A stretch of DNA of 6,139 nt from an uncultured Saprospiraceae bacterium. Its GTDB lineage: Bacteria; Bacteroidota; Bacteroidia; Chitinophagales; Saprospiraceae. The position numbers and the translations under genes were made by a program. The notes beneath the pieces were generated by a model. It ran no database searches. It saw only the letters and a program-made list of their open reading frames with translations, and had not been told where the DNA came from. The stretch spans positions 1-6,139 of the forward strand of contig CAKZLT010000015.1 in assembly GCA_937127195.1 (NCBI GenBank). The letters run 5' to 3'. Below are positions 1-6,054 of this stretch, piece by piece. Each line of letters begins with the position of its first letter. Positions within the stretch are counted from its first letter, which is position 1.

Positions 1-61
1 AAGTACAATGACAGAATTAGTGAATGATAAAATGAGTGAATAACTTTTGATAATCAAGGTG
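1..61 (+). repeat. Dispersed intergenic repeat, copy 1 (may be cut by window edge)
   Basis: Begins with AAGTACAATGAC at base 1 and contains TGAATAACTTTTGATA (37-52), identical to 2968-2983, then TCAAGGTG (54-61), identical to 3006-3013. The palindrome TTGATAATCAA lies at 47-57 and recurs in copy 3. The middle (20-36) is shorter than in copy 2 and lacks a clean TTTAGAATAAAGTCTA motif. Lies downstream of the divergent folC, opposite to its transcription. Confidence 0.6.
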
Positions 62-143
62 TTACTTCATTTTTAATCTATACTTATTTTCGATTGGTTA
101 CTTAAATTTTAGAATCAAGTGATAAAATTATATTTTTTTTTTG

Positions 144-233
144 GCACTGCAAGATATATTTTGAGGTATGCGAAAATTTACTAAATTTTGAAAATATCTT
201 TACACAGAGTAAATCTTGTAGTGCTTTTTTTTT
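144..233 (+). terminator. Candidate plus-strand terminator or structured RNA
   Basis: Arms at 144-155 (GCACTGCAAGAT) and 213-224 (ATCTTGTAGTGC) form a 12-bp helix, followed at once by nine T (225-233). The loop contains two nested helices, 156-162 with 191-197 (ATATTTT/AAAATAT) and 173-179 with 183-189 (AAAATTT/AAATTTT, 3-nt loop). The single imperfect pair (149/219) is G-U in plus-strand RNA but A-C in minus-strand RNA, which favours function on the plus strand. The T-tract runs into the stop codon of the divergent folC. The likely role is to end transcription of a convergent gene left of the window. The 57-nt loop is long for a simple terminator, and ten T also precede the left arm, so a small structured RNA is an alternative. 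The rest of 1-231 holds only repeat copy 1. Confidence 0.4.
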
Positions 234-1572
234 AGAAAAACGCTAAGGACTTTGCATCGTTGCCATTAATATAATGATGGCTTTCAATTGCTAAAAACAA
301 ACCGCCAACTATTAATATATCCATATTTTCAGCCAATGCAATTATTCTTGCGTGGTCGATTGCGCTTTCGATATTCGTTGTTTTTTTGATTTCAATATTA
401 TTACTATTCAATTTTTGGGCTGTTTCAAACAGGATTTCTATATCACTTCCACGATGATAGGCACTCGTGCAAATCATTTTATCCGCGATAGGCAACAACT
501 CCCGCAGCATTTTTTCAAAAGGCTTTTTATGAGAAAAACCAACGACTAAGAGCCACTTTCTAGGTGTCATTTTTTGGATAGAACTAGCTAATAATCGGAA
601 AGCATTCACTGTATGCCCAACATCAATATAGATATTAGGTGCTTGATGTATTCTCTGAAAACGCCCTTTCCAGTCAATTTGCTTTAATCCTAAGTTAATT
701 GCCTTTTTAAATTGAATAGCTGAAATTTTCGGATAATACTTTTTTAACCATCGCTTTAATAACAGAACAGCAACTTGCACATTACTGATTTGATGTTCTC
801 CGAGCAAATTTATTTCTAAAGAATCGATTCGCCAATTATCAATTTCCAGATCCAACAGCATTCTATTGTCTAAATATTTAACTTGATGCACTTGACAATA
901 ATCTTGAATACAAAGCACTTCAATACCTTTTATTTTGCCGTAGTTTTTTATTTTGGTTAATAAATGAGGTTTCATTTGTCCGACAACCAATGTTCCGCTA
1001 GTATTCAGAATATCCATTTTATCAAAGGCTATCAAATCTTCTGATACGCCCAAAATCTCTGTATGCTCCAAACTTACCGAAGTCAAAGCTGCAAAATCTC
1101 CCGTCAAAATTCGTGTAGAATCATATCGACCACCTATTCCTGCCTCTAATACAACGGTTTTTGTTTTTTTATTATAAAAATGTTGTAGCGCAATAGCCGT
1201 GAAAGTTTCAAAAGCGTTGAATTGTTCATTTTTGTTTTTTTGTAAAAAAATGGCTTTTTTCTTCGAAACACTATTGGCTATTACTTCTAATTCCTCTATC
1301 GAAATGAGTTGATTATCAACGAGCATTCGCTCACCAAAATCAAATAAATGAGGAGAAGTATATCGACCAAAAGAGATATTTAATGCACTTAATATAGTAG
1401 TAATTATCGCCGAAGTACTTCCTTTTCCATCCGTTCCGACAATATTTATAGGTTTAATTGTTTGCCACCAATCTGTTTTTTGTAAATCTTCGGTTAAAGC
1501 ATTCATTCGATGCAATCCGATTCCTTTTCCATATTTAGGTAAGCTGATTAAGTCTTGTATTATATTTTTCAT
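232..1572 (-). CDS. folC: Divergent FolC-family ligase, downstream paralogue
   Basis: Complete 446-residue second FolC homologue, starting (ATG) 14 nt after the stop of its paralogue, so translated from the same mRNA. The N-terminus has the family pattern YGKGIGLHRMNAL (14-26), which its neighbour lacks. Metal ligands Ser73 (in SPHL), Glu143 (in EAGIGGRYDST) and His170 are kept, as are Lys185, GRFQRI (303-308), and Asp317/His320. Several near-invariant positions differ: the P-loop is GTDGKGS (46-52, Asp48 for Asn), LDH is LEH (168-170), the KAGI after the carbamyl-lysine is KMDI (185-188), DxAHN is DVGHT (317-321), the DKD motif reads HKKP (348-351), and the C-terminal TGS is VGG (422-424). 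With the ligands kept and the reading frame intact over its whole length, it is probably an active enzyme with changed substrate or acceptor specificity rather than a pseudogene. Whether it acts on folate at all cannot be told from sequence. Stop TAA at 234-232 overlaps a T-tract on the other strand. Confidence 0.88.
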   Translation of the reverse strand: MKNIIQDLISLPKYGKGIGLHRMNALTEDLQKTDWWQTIKPINIVGTDGKGSTSAIITTILSALNISFGRYTSPHLFDFGERMLVDNQLISIEELEVIANSVSKKKAIFLQKNKNEQFNAFETFTAIALQHFYNKKTKTVVLEAGIGGRYDSTRILTGDFAALTSVSLEHTEILGVSEDLIAFDKMDILNTSGTLVVGQMKPHLLTKIKNYGKIKGIEVLCIQDYCQVHQVKYLDNRMLLDLEIDNWRIDSLEINLLGEHQISNVQVAVLLLKRWLKKYYPKISAIQFKKAINLGLKQIDWKGRFQRIHQAPNIYIDVGHTVNAFRLLASSIQKMTPRKWLLVVGFSHKKPFEKMLRELLPIADKMICTSAYHRGSDIEILFETAQKLNSNNIEIKKTTNIESAIDHARIIALAENMDILIVGGLFLAIESHHYINGNDAKSLAFF

Positions 1573-1586
1573 AGAAAAAACGTCTT

Positions 1587-2867
1587 CTAAATTTCTTGAA
1601 CTATTAATTCTCTTGCCTTCCCAATCATAAAAATAGAACCTGTGACAACGATTAATTCTTTTGAATATGTAGCTTTCACTTCCGCCAAAACGGATTGCAT
1701 TTCATAACCATTTGTATTCGACACCTCGACACTAGAGAAAGCTTGAAGCAGTTGTTTGGCAGATGTTGCCTTATAAAAATCATCAACCAAATAAATCGTT
1801 TGAGCTAATTTAGGAAGCCAATAAGCCATTTTTTTGCGATCTTTTTCAGATGAAATACCGATAACTAAAACTCGATTTTCAGCAGCGTTTATTCTATTTA
1901 GGGCAATGACTAAGGCTTGAAGCGCGTGTTCATTATGTGCCGCATCAACTAAAAATTCGGGACTTTGACCAATCCGTTCAAATCGAGCTTGCCATTGCGT
2001 TTGTTCGATTCCTTTGATAGATTTAAGGTTATGAATTAATTTTTTTTGATATAAAAAATCAAAAATATTGGCAGCTAAATTTAAGTTTTCTAACTGAAAA
2101 CTTCCTTGCAATTGAGGCGTAACCAACTGCTGTTGCTCATTTATTTTTATAAAAAAATCCGTAGAATTAGCGGCATGAGGTTTTACTTTTTCTTTTGTAA
2201 AAAAAACAGAAACGCCTTCGTTCACATTCTCTTGAATAATTGGGTGTAAAGCATTTGGAATAGTCGATTGAACCCAAAGTGTAGAATGATTTAGGGCAAT
2301 TCCAGCTTTGTCGGTCGCTACTGACTTCAAAGTTCCTCCGAGTTGTTTTTCATGGTCAAGACCAATTGAAGTGATTGCACTCAGCACATCAGGCAAAAGG
2401 CTTACAGCATCATTTTTGCCGCCAATTCCAGCTTCAAAAATGGCAATTTTTACCTTTTTTTTATAAAAAAAACAAATCGCAATTAATATCAAAACCTCAA
2501 AAAAAGACGGAATAAATGCGCTTCCTTCCTTTGCCACAAAAGCTTTTAGAGTTACTTGTACTTCCTTTGCTATTGTTTCTAATTCTTTTGTATCAATCAT
2601 TTGGTCATTGACCCGAAAACGCTCAGATACATGAACTAAATGAGGTGAAGTAAACAACCCAACAGTTTGATTATCAGAAGTCAAACAAGCTGAAAGCATA
2701 GCACTTGTAGATCCTTTTCCATTTGTTCCAGCTATTTTAATTATTCTAAAATTAAGCTGATTTTGGTAGAGTAGAAGTAGTTTTGAGAAGCGTTCTCGCA
2801 TCGCAGTTTTTTCTTCTATTCGTTGTTGTGTCCATTCTAGGAGTTGGTCAATGATAGTTTTTTTCAA
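1587..2867 (-). CDS. folC: FolC-family dihydrofolate/folylpolyglutamate synthase, upstream paralogue
   Basis: Complete 426-residue Mur-ligase-type ATP-dependent ligase, usual length for FolC. The family adds L-glutamate to dihydropteroate and/or extends the glutamate tail of reduced folates in the cytoplasm. Visible motifs: P-loop GTNGKGS (47-53), SPHL (74-77) and SERFRV (81-86), an omega-loop-like FFEVL with Glu124, EAGIGG (145-150), TSIGLDH (166-172), TDKAGI with the predicted carbamylated Lys187, ARFERI (294-299), DAAHN (308-312), EKDRKKM (341-347) and VTGSIFMIG (408-416). Metal ligands Ser74, Glu145, His172 and nucleotide ligands Asp308, His311 are therefore present. Departures: the usual GGRxDATN reads GGKNDAVS, and the HTExLG after the metal histidine reads HEKQLG. 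The start is TTG (2867-2865); an in-frame TAA lies 13 to 15 nt before it, and the first ATG is codon 23, which would remove the conserved leading helix (IIDQLLEW). First gene of a two-gene unit; a perfect 10-bp hairpin lies 29 nt upstream. Confidence 0.9.
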   Translation of the reverse strand: MKKTIIDQLLEWTQQRIEEKTAMRERFSKLLLLYQNQLNFRIIKIAGTNGKGSTSAMLSACLTSDNQTVGLFTSPHLVHVSERFRVNDQMIDTKELETIAKEVQVTLKAFVAKEGSAFIPSFFEVLILIAICFFYKKKVKIAIFEAGIGGKNDAVSLLPDVLSAITSIGLDHEKQLGGTLKSVATDKAGIALNHSTLWVQSTIPNALHPIIQENVNEGVSVFFTKEKVKPHAANSTDFFIKINEQQQLVTPQLQGSFQLENLNLAANIFDFLYQKKLIHNLKSIKGIEQTQWQARFERIGQSPEFLVDAAHNEHALQALVIALNRINAAENRVLVIGISSEKDRKKMAYWLPKLAQTIYLVDDFYKATSAKQLLQAFSSVEVSNTNGYEMQSVLAEVKATYSKELIVVTGSIFMIGKARELIVQEI

Positions 2868-2895
2868 GTTGAGAATTGATTATAGTTTATGATTA

Positions 2896-2925
2896 AGGGA
2901 GTAGGTTATTTTTTGCCTACTCCCT
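2896..2925 (-). promoter_or_regulatory. Perfect 10-bp hairpin upstream of folC
   Basis: AGGGAGTAGG (2896-2905) and CCTACTCCCT (2916-2925) are perfect inverted repeats around a 10-base loop, unusually GC-rich for these spacers. It lies 28 nt before the TTG start of folC. The bases after it on the minus strand are TAATCATAAACT, not a U-tract, so it is unlikely to be an intrinsic terminator. It may be a leader hairpin, an operator, or the end of the adjoining dispersed repeat. Confidence 0.5.
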
Positions 2926-3015
2926 AAGTACAATGACAAAATTGGTGCATTTTAGAATAAAGTCTATTGAATAACTTTTGATATCTATTCCGAAGTTCTG
3001 GTGATTCAAGGTGCT
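2926..3015 (+). repeat. Dispersed intergenic repeat, copy 2
   Basis: Fills the spacer between the methyltransferase and folC. Order: AAGTACAATGACA (2926-2938), the TTTAGAATAAAGTCTA motif (2951-2966), TGAATAACTTTTGATA (2968-2983), about 20 extra bases relative to copy 1, then TCAAGGTG (3006-3013). It directly abuts the right arm of the hairpin at 2896-2925, so the hairpin may belong to the element. Antisense to the flanking genes. Confidence 0.6.
2948..2968 (+). repeat. 21-nt motif copy A (inverted partner of B)
   Basis: Core TTTAGAATAAAGTCTA at 2951-2966. The whole 21 nt is the perfect reverse complement of 3786-3806, so the pair brackets the methyltransferase gene. The inner TAGA-N6-TCTA is dyad-symmetric, as in a regulator site. 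It lies about 80 nt upstream of the folC start and inside dispersed repeat copy 2. Confidence 0.65.
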
Positions 3016-3045
3016 ATTTCTTTTACAATTTTTTGTTATTTTTTA

Positions 3046-3768
3046 TTATCTAAATTTTGTAAAAGGAATCAACATAGGAACAAATCTCTGGTAAGTCTGG
3101 TAGATTTCGCCAAAAGTTAGTCGTAAATTACGTTCTTCAAAGGTAGCTCCAATGATAATATATAAAGTCATTAGAAGGTTAAAGAACAAGCCACTAAACG
3201 ATAATAATGGCACACTCCAAAATAATAAAAGCAGACCAAAATAGATAGGATGACGCACAAAACGATAAAAGGAAGGGGTAACAAAAGATGGTTCTGTTTG
3301 GGCATTTTTAGTGGTGATTTGTTCCCAACCAATGAACGAATGACTACTAATTGCTTGAGCACTCAGGAAGACAATAATACCGCCCATGCCTCCAATAATA
3401 AATAATAAATACTCCGTAAAAGTATTGCGAACATCCCAAATAATACCTCCAAATGGTTGCCAAAACCGAACGATTATCGCTAATGTAATACTTGACATCA
3501 ATAAAAAAGTGACGCGTTCGAGTACGGGAGGAAGGAAATCTTTCAACGAGTTTTTGAACCAATCACGCGCCATGATACTATGCTGAATTCCAAAGAGTGA
3601 AATCAGCATAAAATCTAATAGGAACACATTGATACTAATTGGATTGCCGAGCGGTGCGCTGACCGTAGTTGGCAGGTAAATATTTTCAAAAAAAAGAAAA
3701 AACGCTACTAAAGCAATCACCATAATTAGGTAACAATAAATGGCATATATCTGATGTAGTATTTTCAT
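3046..3768 (-). CDS. mddA: Membrane S-methyltransferase, MddA-like (methanethiol S-methyltransferase)
   Basis: Complete 240-residue integral membrane protein of the isoprenylcysteine methyltransferase/NnrU-like superfamily. It most resembles MddA, which uses S-adenosylmethionine to methylate methanethiol to dimethyl sulfide. Hydrophobic helices are visible at about 8-27, 46-62, 86-101, 118-138, and a long block 175-208. MddA-like motifs in order: FGIQHSIMARDWFK (59-72), ERVTF (84-88), FWQP (102-105), IIWDV (109-113), FYRFVRHPIYFG (167-178) with the superfamily RHP cofactor motif at 172-174, and the C-terminal EERNL (211-215) followed by FG..Y..Y (219-226) and a proline-containing tail. All appear in family order and spacing, so the superfamily call is firm. 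The exact substrate (methanethiol versus another thiol or a lipid/prenyl acceptor) is inferred from recalled MddA sequences and is less sure. ATG start at 3768. The gene is bracketed by a 21-nt perfect inverted repeat (2948-2968 and 3786-3806), and no U-tract terminator follows it. Confidence 0.88.
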   Translation of the reverse strand: MKILHQIYAIYCYLIMVIALVAFFLFFENIYLPTTVSAPLGNPISINVFLLDFMLISLFGIQHSIMARDWFKNSLKDFLPPVLERVTFLLMSSITLAIIVRFWQPFGGIIWDVRNTFTEYLLFIIGGMGGIIVFLSAQAISSHSFIGWEQITTKNAQTEPSFVTPSFYRFVRHPIYFGLLLLFWSVPLLSFSGLFFNLLMTLYIIIGATFEERNLRLTFGEIYQTYQRFVPMLIPFTKFR

Positions 3769-3785
3769 GAATTTGATTTGTATGT

Positions 3786-3806
3786 AATAGACTTTATTCT
3801 AAAATG
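3786..3806 (-). repeat. 21-nt motif copy B (inverted partner of A)
   Basis: Perfect reverse complement of copy A across 21 nt, ending 17 nt upstream of the methyltransferase ATG. It also pairs with copy C to form a foldback. An 8-nt direct repeat TAATAGAC (3785-3792 and 3842-3849) brackets that foldback, partly overlapping its arms. Confidence 0.65.
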
Positions 3807-3843
3807 GTTTTGTATGAAGCTAAATTATTTAGAATAAAGCCTA
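3788..3843 (-). promoter_or_regulatory. Foldback hairpin in the methyltransferase leader
   Basis: Arms 3788-3803 and 3828-3843 (motif copies B and C) form 16 pairs with a 24-nt loop. The one non-Watson-Crick pair (3791/3840) is U-G in the transcribed minus-strand RNA but A-C on the plus strand. It ends 19 nt before the ATG, so it could affect translation start or mRNA stability. No U-tract follows, so it is not an intrinsic terminator. It could equally be a small miniature-transposon-like foldback. Confidence 0.45.
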
Positions 3844-3845
3844 AT
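3825..3845 (+). repeat. 21-nt motif copy C (direct partner of D)
   Basis: Same core with one change (TTTAGAATAAAGCCTA, 3828-3843). Its left flank TTA and right flank AT are shared with copy D, giving 20 of 21 identical bases, so C and D form a subtype distinct from A and B. Copies C and D are direct repeats on either side of the hydrolase gene. Confidence 0.6.
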
Positions 3846-3921
3846 AGACGATCTTGGGTAAGATGAATTTTTTTTGAGTACTTGGACAAAAGTAATCAAG
3901 TATAGAAATGGGCGTAATGTA

Positions 3922-3962
3922 TTGATAATCAAAAGCTATTTTGCTAATCTATCATTGTACTT
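3922..3962 (-). repeat. Dispersed intergenic repeat, copy 3 (inverted)
   Basis: Read on the minus strand it starts AAGTACAATGAT (3962-3951) and ends ATAGCTTTTGATTATCAA (3939-3922), which matches 16 of 18 bases of 40-57 in copy 1. It begins on the second base of the hydrolase TAA stop, so it lies immediately 3' of that gene in the sense direction, unlike copies 1 and 2. It includes the perfect palindrome TTGATAATCAA at 3922-3932. Confidence 0.55.
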
Positions 3963-4614
3963 AAGTGACGATTAGTTGCTTTGCTACTTCCCTCAAAGTT
4001 GGTCTATCTATAACGTGTTTTCCTTCAAATTGCACTAGCTTTGCCTCTATTTTTTGACTTTTAATGAAGTCATTGTCTGATTGAAGGCGTTCGGGGGTAA
4101 GGTATTCGTCGGAAGTACCGATGACACGAATGATTGTTTTATTATCCCAATAATTACTCATATCTAAGTAAGAAATATCTTCAGGAATCATTCCTGCCCA
4201 TGCAATGATATGATTACAAGGTCTTTTTCGAGCGTGAATCCACCTAAAAATAGTGGCTACACCTTGCGAAAACCCAAAGAAAGTAATCTTGATATTGGGA
4301 GAAAGTTGTGGCACAAATGTATCATAAATAGTATCTAACCAATTACAATAATCGTCGATTTCGGTTAATCGATCACTTTTGGTCATCCATGATGCGCCGA
4401 CGTGTCTGGTATTACCAAAATAAAATCGAGACAACCCTTCTGGAGCAACAATGAAGGTGTTTTCGTTTTCTATTTCTTTGAATTTATAAATAAATCTATT
4501 GGCTGCTTGCCCGTAGCCGTGACAGCAAATCCAAAGATTTTTGACTTTGGGAGTTGGTGTGCCGATGGTGTAATAATGAGCCGTTTTTGAGAACTTGAGT
4601 TGGTGTGATTGCAT
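3961..4614 (-). CDS. Alpha/beta hydrolase, phospholipase/carboxylesterase family
   Basis: Complete 217-residue serine hydrolase, the normal size for the phospholipase/carboxylesterase (PF02230-like) group, which cleaves short-chain carboxylic or acyl esters. No signal peptide is visible, so it is probably cytoplasmic. Early HGYGQ (32-36) fits the oxyanion-hole loop. The nucleophile elbow is GFSQG (114-118), Ser116. The likely acid is Asp169 in GTSDEYL and the base His200 in GKHVID, giving a complete Ser-Asp-His triad in the usual order. The stretch APEGLSRFYF (57-66) followed by GASWMTKSDRLTEI (73-86) is a pattern I associate with Bacteroidota members of this family. The true substrate cannot be told from sequence. 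ATG start at 4614. The TAA stop (3963-3961) overlaps the first two bases of a dispersed repeat on the same strand, and a copy of the TTTAGAATAAAG repeat sits 26 nt upstream of the start. It could be cotranscribed with the kinase or have its own promoter; the 96-nt spacer does not decide. Confidence 0.9.
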   Translation of the reverse strand: MQSHQLKFSKTAHYYTIGTPTPKVKNLWICCHGYGQAANRFIYKFKEIENENTFIVAPEGLSRFYFGNTRHVGASWMTKSDRLTEIDDYCNWLDTIYDTFVPQLSPNIKITFFGFSQGVATIFRWIHARKRPCNHIIAWAGMIPEDISYLDMSNYWDNKTIIRVIGTSDEYLTPERLQSDNDFIKSQKIEAKLVQFEGKHVIDRPTLREVAKQLIVT

Positions 4615-4637
4615 CGTTTGGTTACTTGGTTGATTCG

Positions 4638-4658
4638 TTATTTAGAATAAAGTCTAAT
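4638..4658 (+). repeat. 21-nt motif copy D (direct partner of C)
   Basis: Core TTTAGAATAAAGTCTA at 4641-4656, in the 96-nt spacer between kinase and hydrolase and about 25 nt upstream of the hydrolase ATG. It matches copy C at 20 of 21 positions. No copy of this motif was found inside any of the five genes. Confidence 0.6.
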
Positions 4659-4710
4659 GATTAAAAGGGGATGTAAAATATAGCATTTTTTAGAAAAATA
4701 CACGTCAAAA

Positions 4711-6009
4711 TTAACTAATAGGTAGCTCTATTTCAAAAATAGAACCGCCCGTAGGGTTAGCTTTTACGGATATTTTACCATTATAATTCTGAATGATTTT
4801 TTTGCAAAGACCTAAGCCAATTCCTGTGCCTTCGTATTCGTCAGGACGGTGTAGTCGCTTAAAGAATTGAAAAATTCTATCATGATAAATTGCGTCAATT
4901 CCAATTCCGTTATCTATAAATTGGAGAGTAAGAAGATTTTTAATAACAGTAGCAGTTATAATTACTTTTGGAGGTTTTGATTTGTTGTATTTGATGCCAT
5001 TTTCAAGGATGTTTTGAAAAAGAACAATCATATCAACGTGTTTAACTGAAATAGATGGTAGTTCTTCAATTTCAATAATGGCATCTTTTTCTTTAATAAA
5101 GGAGTCTATTTGCTGAACAACTTGAAGGGCGACCTCTTCGAGATTGACAAGTTGAATAGCTTCATCATTATTACTGACTTGTTTGTATTCCAAAATGTCG
5201 CTAATCAAGGTGTACATTTGTTTTGCTCCATTTTGAGCGAAAATTATATCTTTTTCTATTGCTTCAAAATTTTGTTTTTTGATGTGCCATTTTATTAGCC
5301 CCAAATGGCTTGTAATCGTTCTTAGTGGTGTTTTGAGGTCATGAGACGCAATGTAAGAGAATTGTTCAAGCTCACTATTGATTTGTGCGAGTTGATTATT
5401 TTTAATTTCTAGAGCTTTTAGTGCGAGTTTATTTTGTTTATCATATCGCTTGATTTCGTTTTGATAAATGACTATAAGTAATCCCAAAGCAATTAAAATG
5501 GTCGGAAATGTAATAATTTCATCATAAGGATTTATTGTATTCGGAGTAGTGCTGTGGTAATTGATTATATAAAGTTTAGAGAAAACGAATAGGGCTGTTA
5601 TGTAAAAGACGGCAGGAATTTGTAATTTTTTTTGACCTTCATAAAGGATAAAAGCTGTAAAACCTAGAGCTAAAAAAATATTGGACTCTCCAAATCCACC
5701 TCCGTTAGCAACGACATTAAAAGCTATCGCAGTTGGAAAAAGAATACAGGAAAAGTGTCGAGCGGCATTGTGTCGCTGTCGATAGGCTAAAGATAAAACG
5801 AATACTTCGATAATTATATTGAGACTCGTTGTTGCTATAATTACCCAGCCTTCATTGGTCAAAATATAAGAGATTACGATCAATGAAGAGGTCGTTAAAG
5901 TCAAAAACATCAATTGATTAAGTAAACGTACCTTAATAACGGAACGCCCTAGATGCTCTTCATCGACGCCAATATTGGTTATTTTTTGCCAAAGTTGTTT
6001 GATATTCAT
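4711..6009 (-). CDS. Membrane-bound sensor histidine kinase (orphan)
   Basis: Complete 432-residue kinase, expected to sense a signal at the cytoplasmic membrane and autophosphorylate on histidine before passing the phosphate to a response regulator. About six hydrophobic segments fill residues 28-182 (roughly 28-50, 55-75, 86-101, 110-124, 130-148, 166-182) with short loops and no large extracellular domain, so the signal is probably sensed within or close to the membrane. A charged, helical, probably coiled-coil linker (184-216) leads to the dimerisation domain with SHDLKTPLR, phospho-acceptor His223. The ATPase domain shows the N box (Asn333, Asn337, Lys340-Tyr341), the G1 box DNGIG (366-370) and the G2 box GTGIGLGL (394-401), ending at ELPIS. 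All catalytic boxes are intact, so it should be active. Start ATG at 6009; no clear Shine-Dalgarno. No PAS or receiver domain and no regulator gene in the window, so its partner and signal are unknown. The hydrolase follows after 96 nt. Confidence 0.94.
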   Translation of the reverse strand: MNIKQLWQKITNIGVDEEHLGRSVIKVRLLNQLMFLTLTTSSLIVISYILTNEGWVIIATTSLNIIIEVFVLSLAYRQRHNAARHFSCILFPTAIAFNVVANGGGFGESNIFLALGFTAFILYEGQKKLQIPAVFYITALFVFSKLYIINYHSTTPNTINPYDEIITFPTILIALGLLIVIYQNEIKRYDKQNKLALKALEIKNNQLAQINSELEQFSYIASHDLKTPLRTITSHLGLIKWHIKKQNFEAIEKDIIFAQNGAKQMYTLISDILEYKQVSNNDEAIQLVNLEEVALQVVQQIDSFIKEKDAIIEIEELPSISVKHVDMIVLFQNILENGIKYNKSKPPKVIITATVIKNLLTLQFIDNGIGIDAIYHDRIFQFFKRLHRPDEYEGTGIGLGLCKKIIQNYNGKISVKANPTGGSIFEIELPIS

Positions 6010-6054
6010 TCTTTATAAACTAGCATTGGTGATTAATATTTTTAGAGAATTGTA

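Noticed and set aside
1..231. CRISPR array in the repeat-bearing spacers
   Set aside because: The repeats are few, diverged and irregularly spaced, and no cas genes are present.
352..549. 65-codon plus-strand frame opposite the divergent folC; similar small frames at 3386-3586, 4402-4590 and 5110-5298
   Set aside because: They lie wholly antisense to well-supported genes, have no domain-like features and no ribosome-binding context, and are explained as shadow frames.
2455..2472. T8 and A8 runs inside the upstream folC as a phase-variation switch
   Set aside because: They encode the in-frame FFYKKK stretch next to the metal-binding strand, and such runs are common in AT-rich genes; nothing else supports switching.
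2896..2925. Intrinsic terminator of the methyltransferase gene
   Set aside because: The stem is strong but no U-tract follows on the minus strand, and it lies about 120 nt past the stop codon.
2868..3045. Tetrahydrofolate or S-adenosylmethionine riboswitch before folC or near the methyltransferase
   Set aside because: The spacers show only the single 10-bp hairpin and repeat sequence; no multi-helix conserved riboswitch core could be recognised by eye.
3171..3562. Short minus-strand frames at 3171-3362 and 3347-3562 within the methyltransferase gene
   Set aside because: They are out-of-frame readings of a complete gene with strong family motifs.
3769..4660. Integron-like gene cassettes, suggested by repeats between same-strand genes
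   Set aside because: No attC-type core sites (RYYYAAC with GTTRRRY), no attI and no integrase are visible, and the repeats are inverted for one gene and direct for the other.
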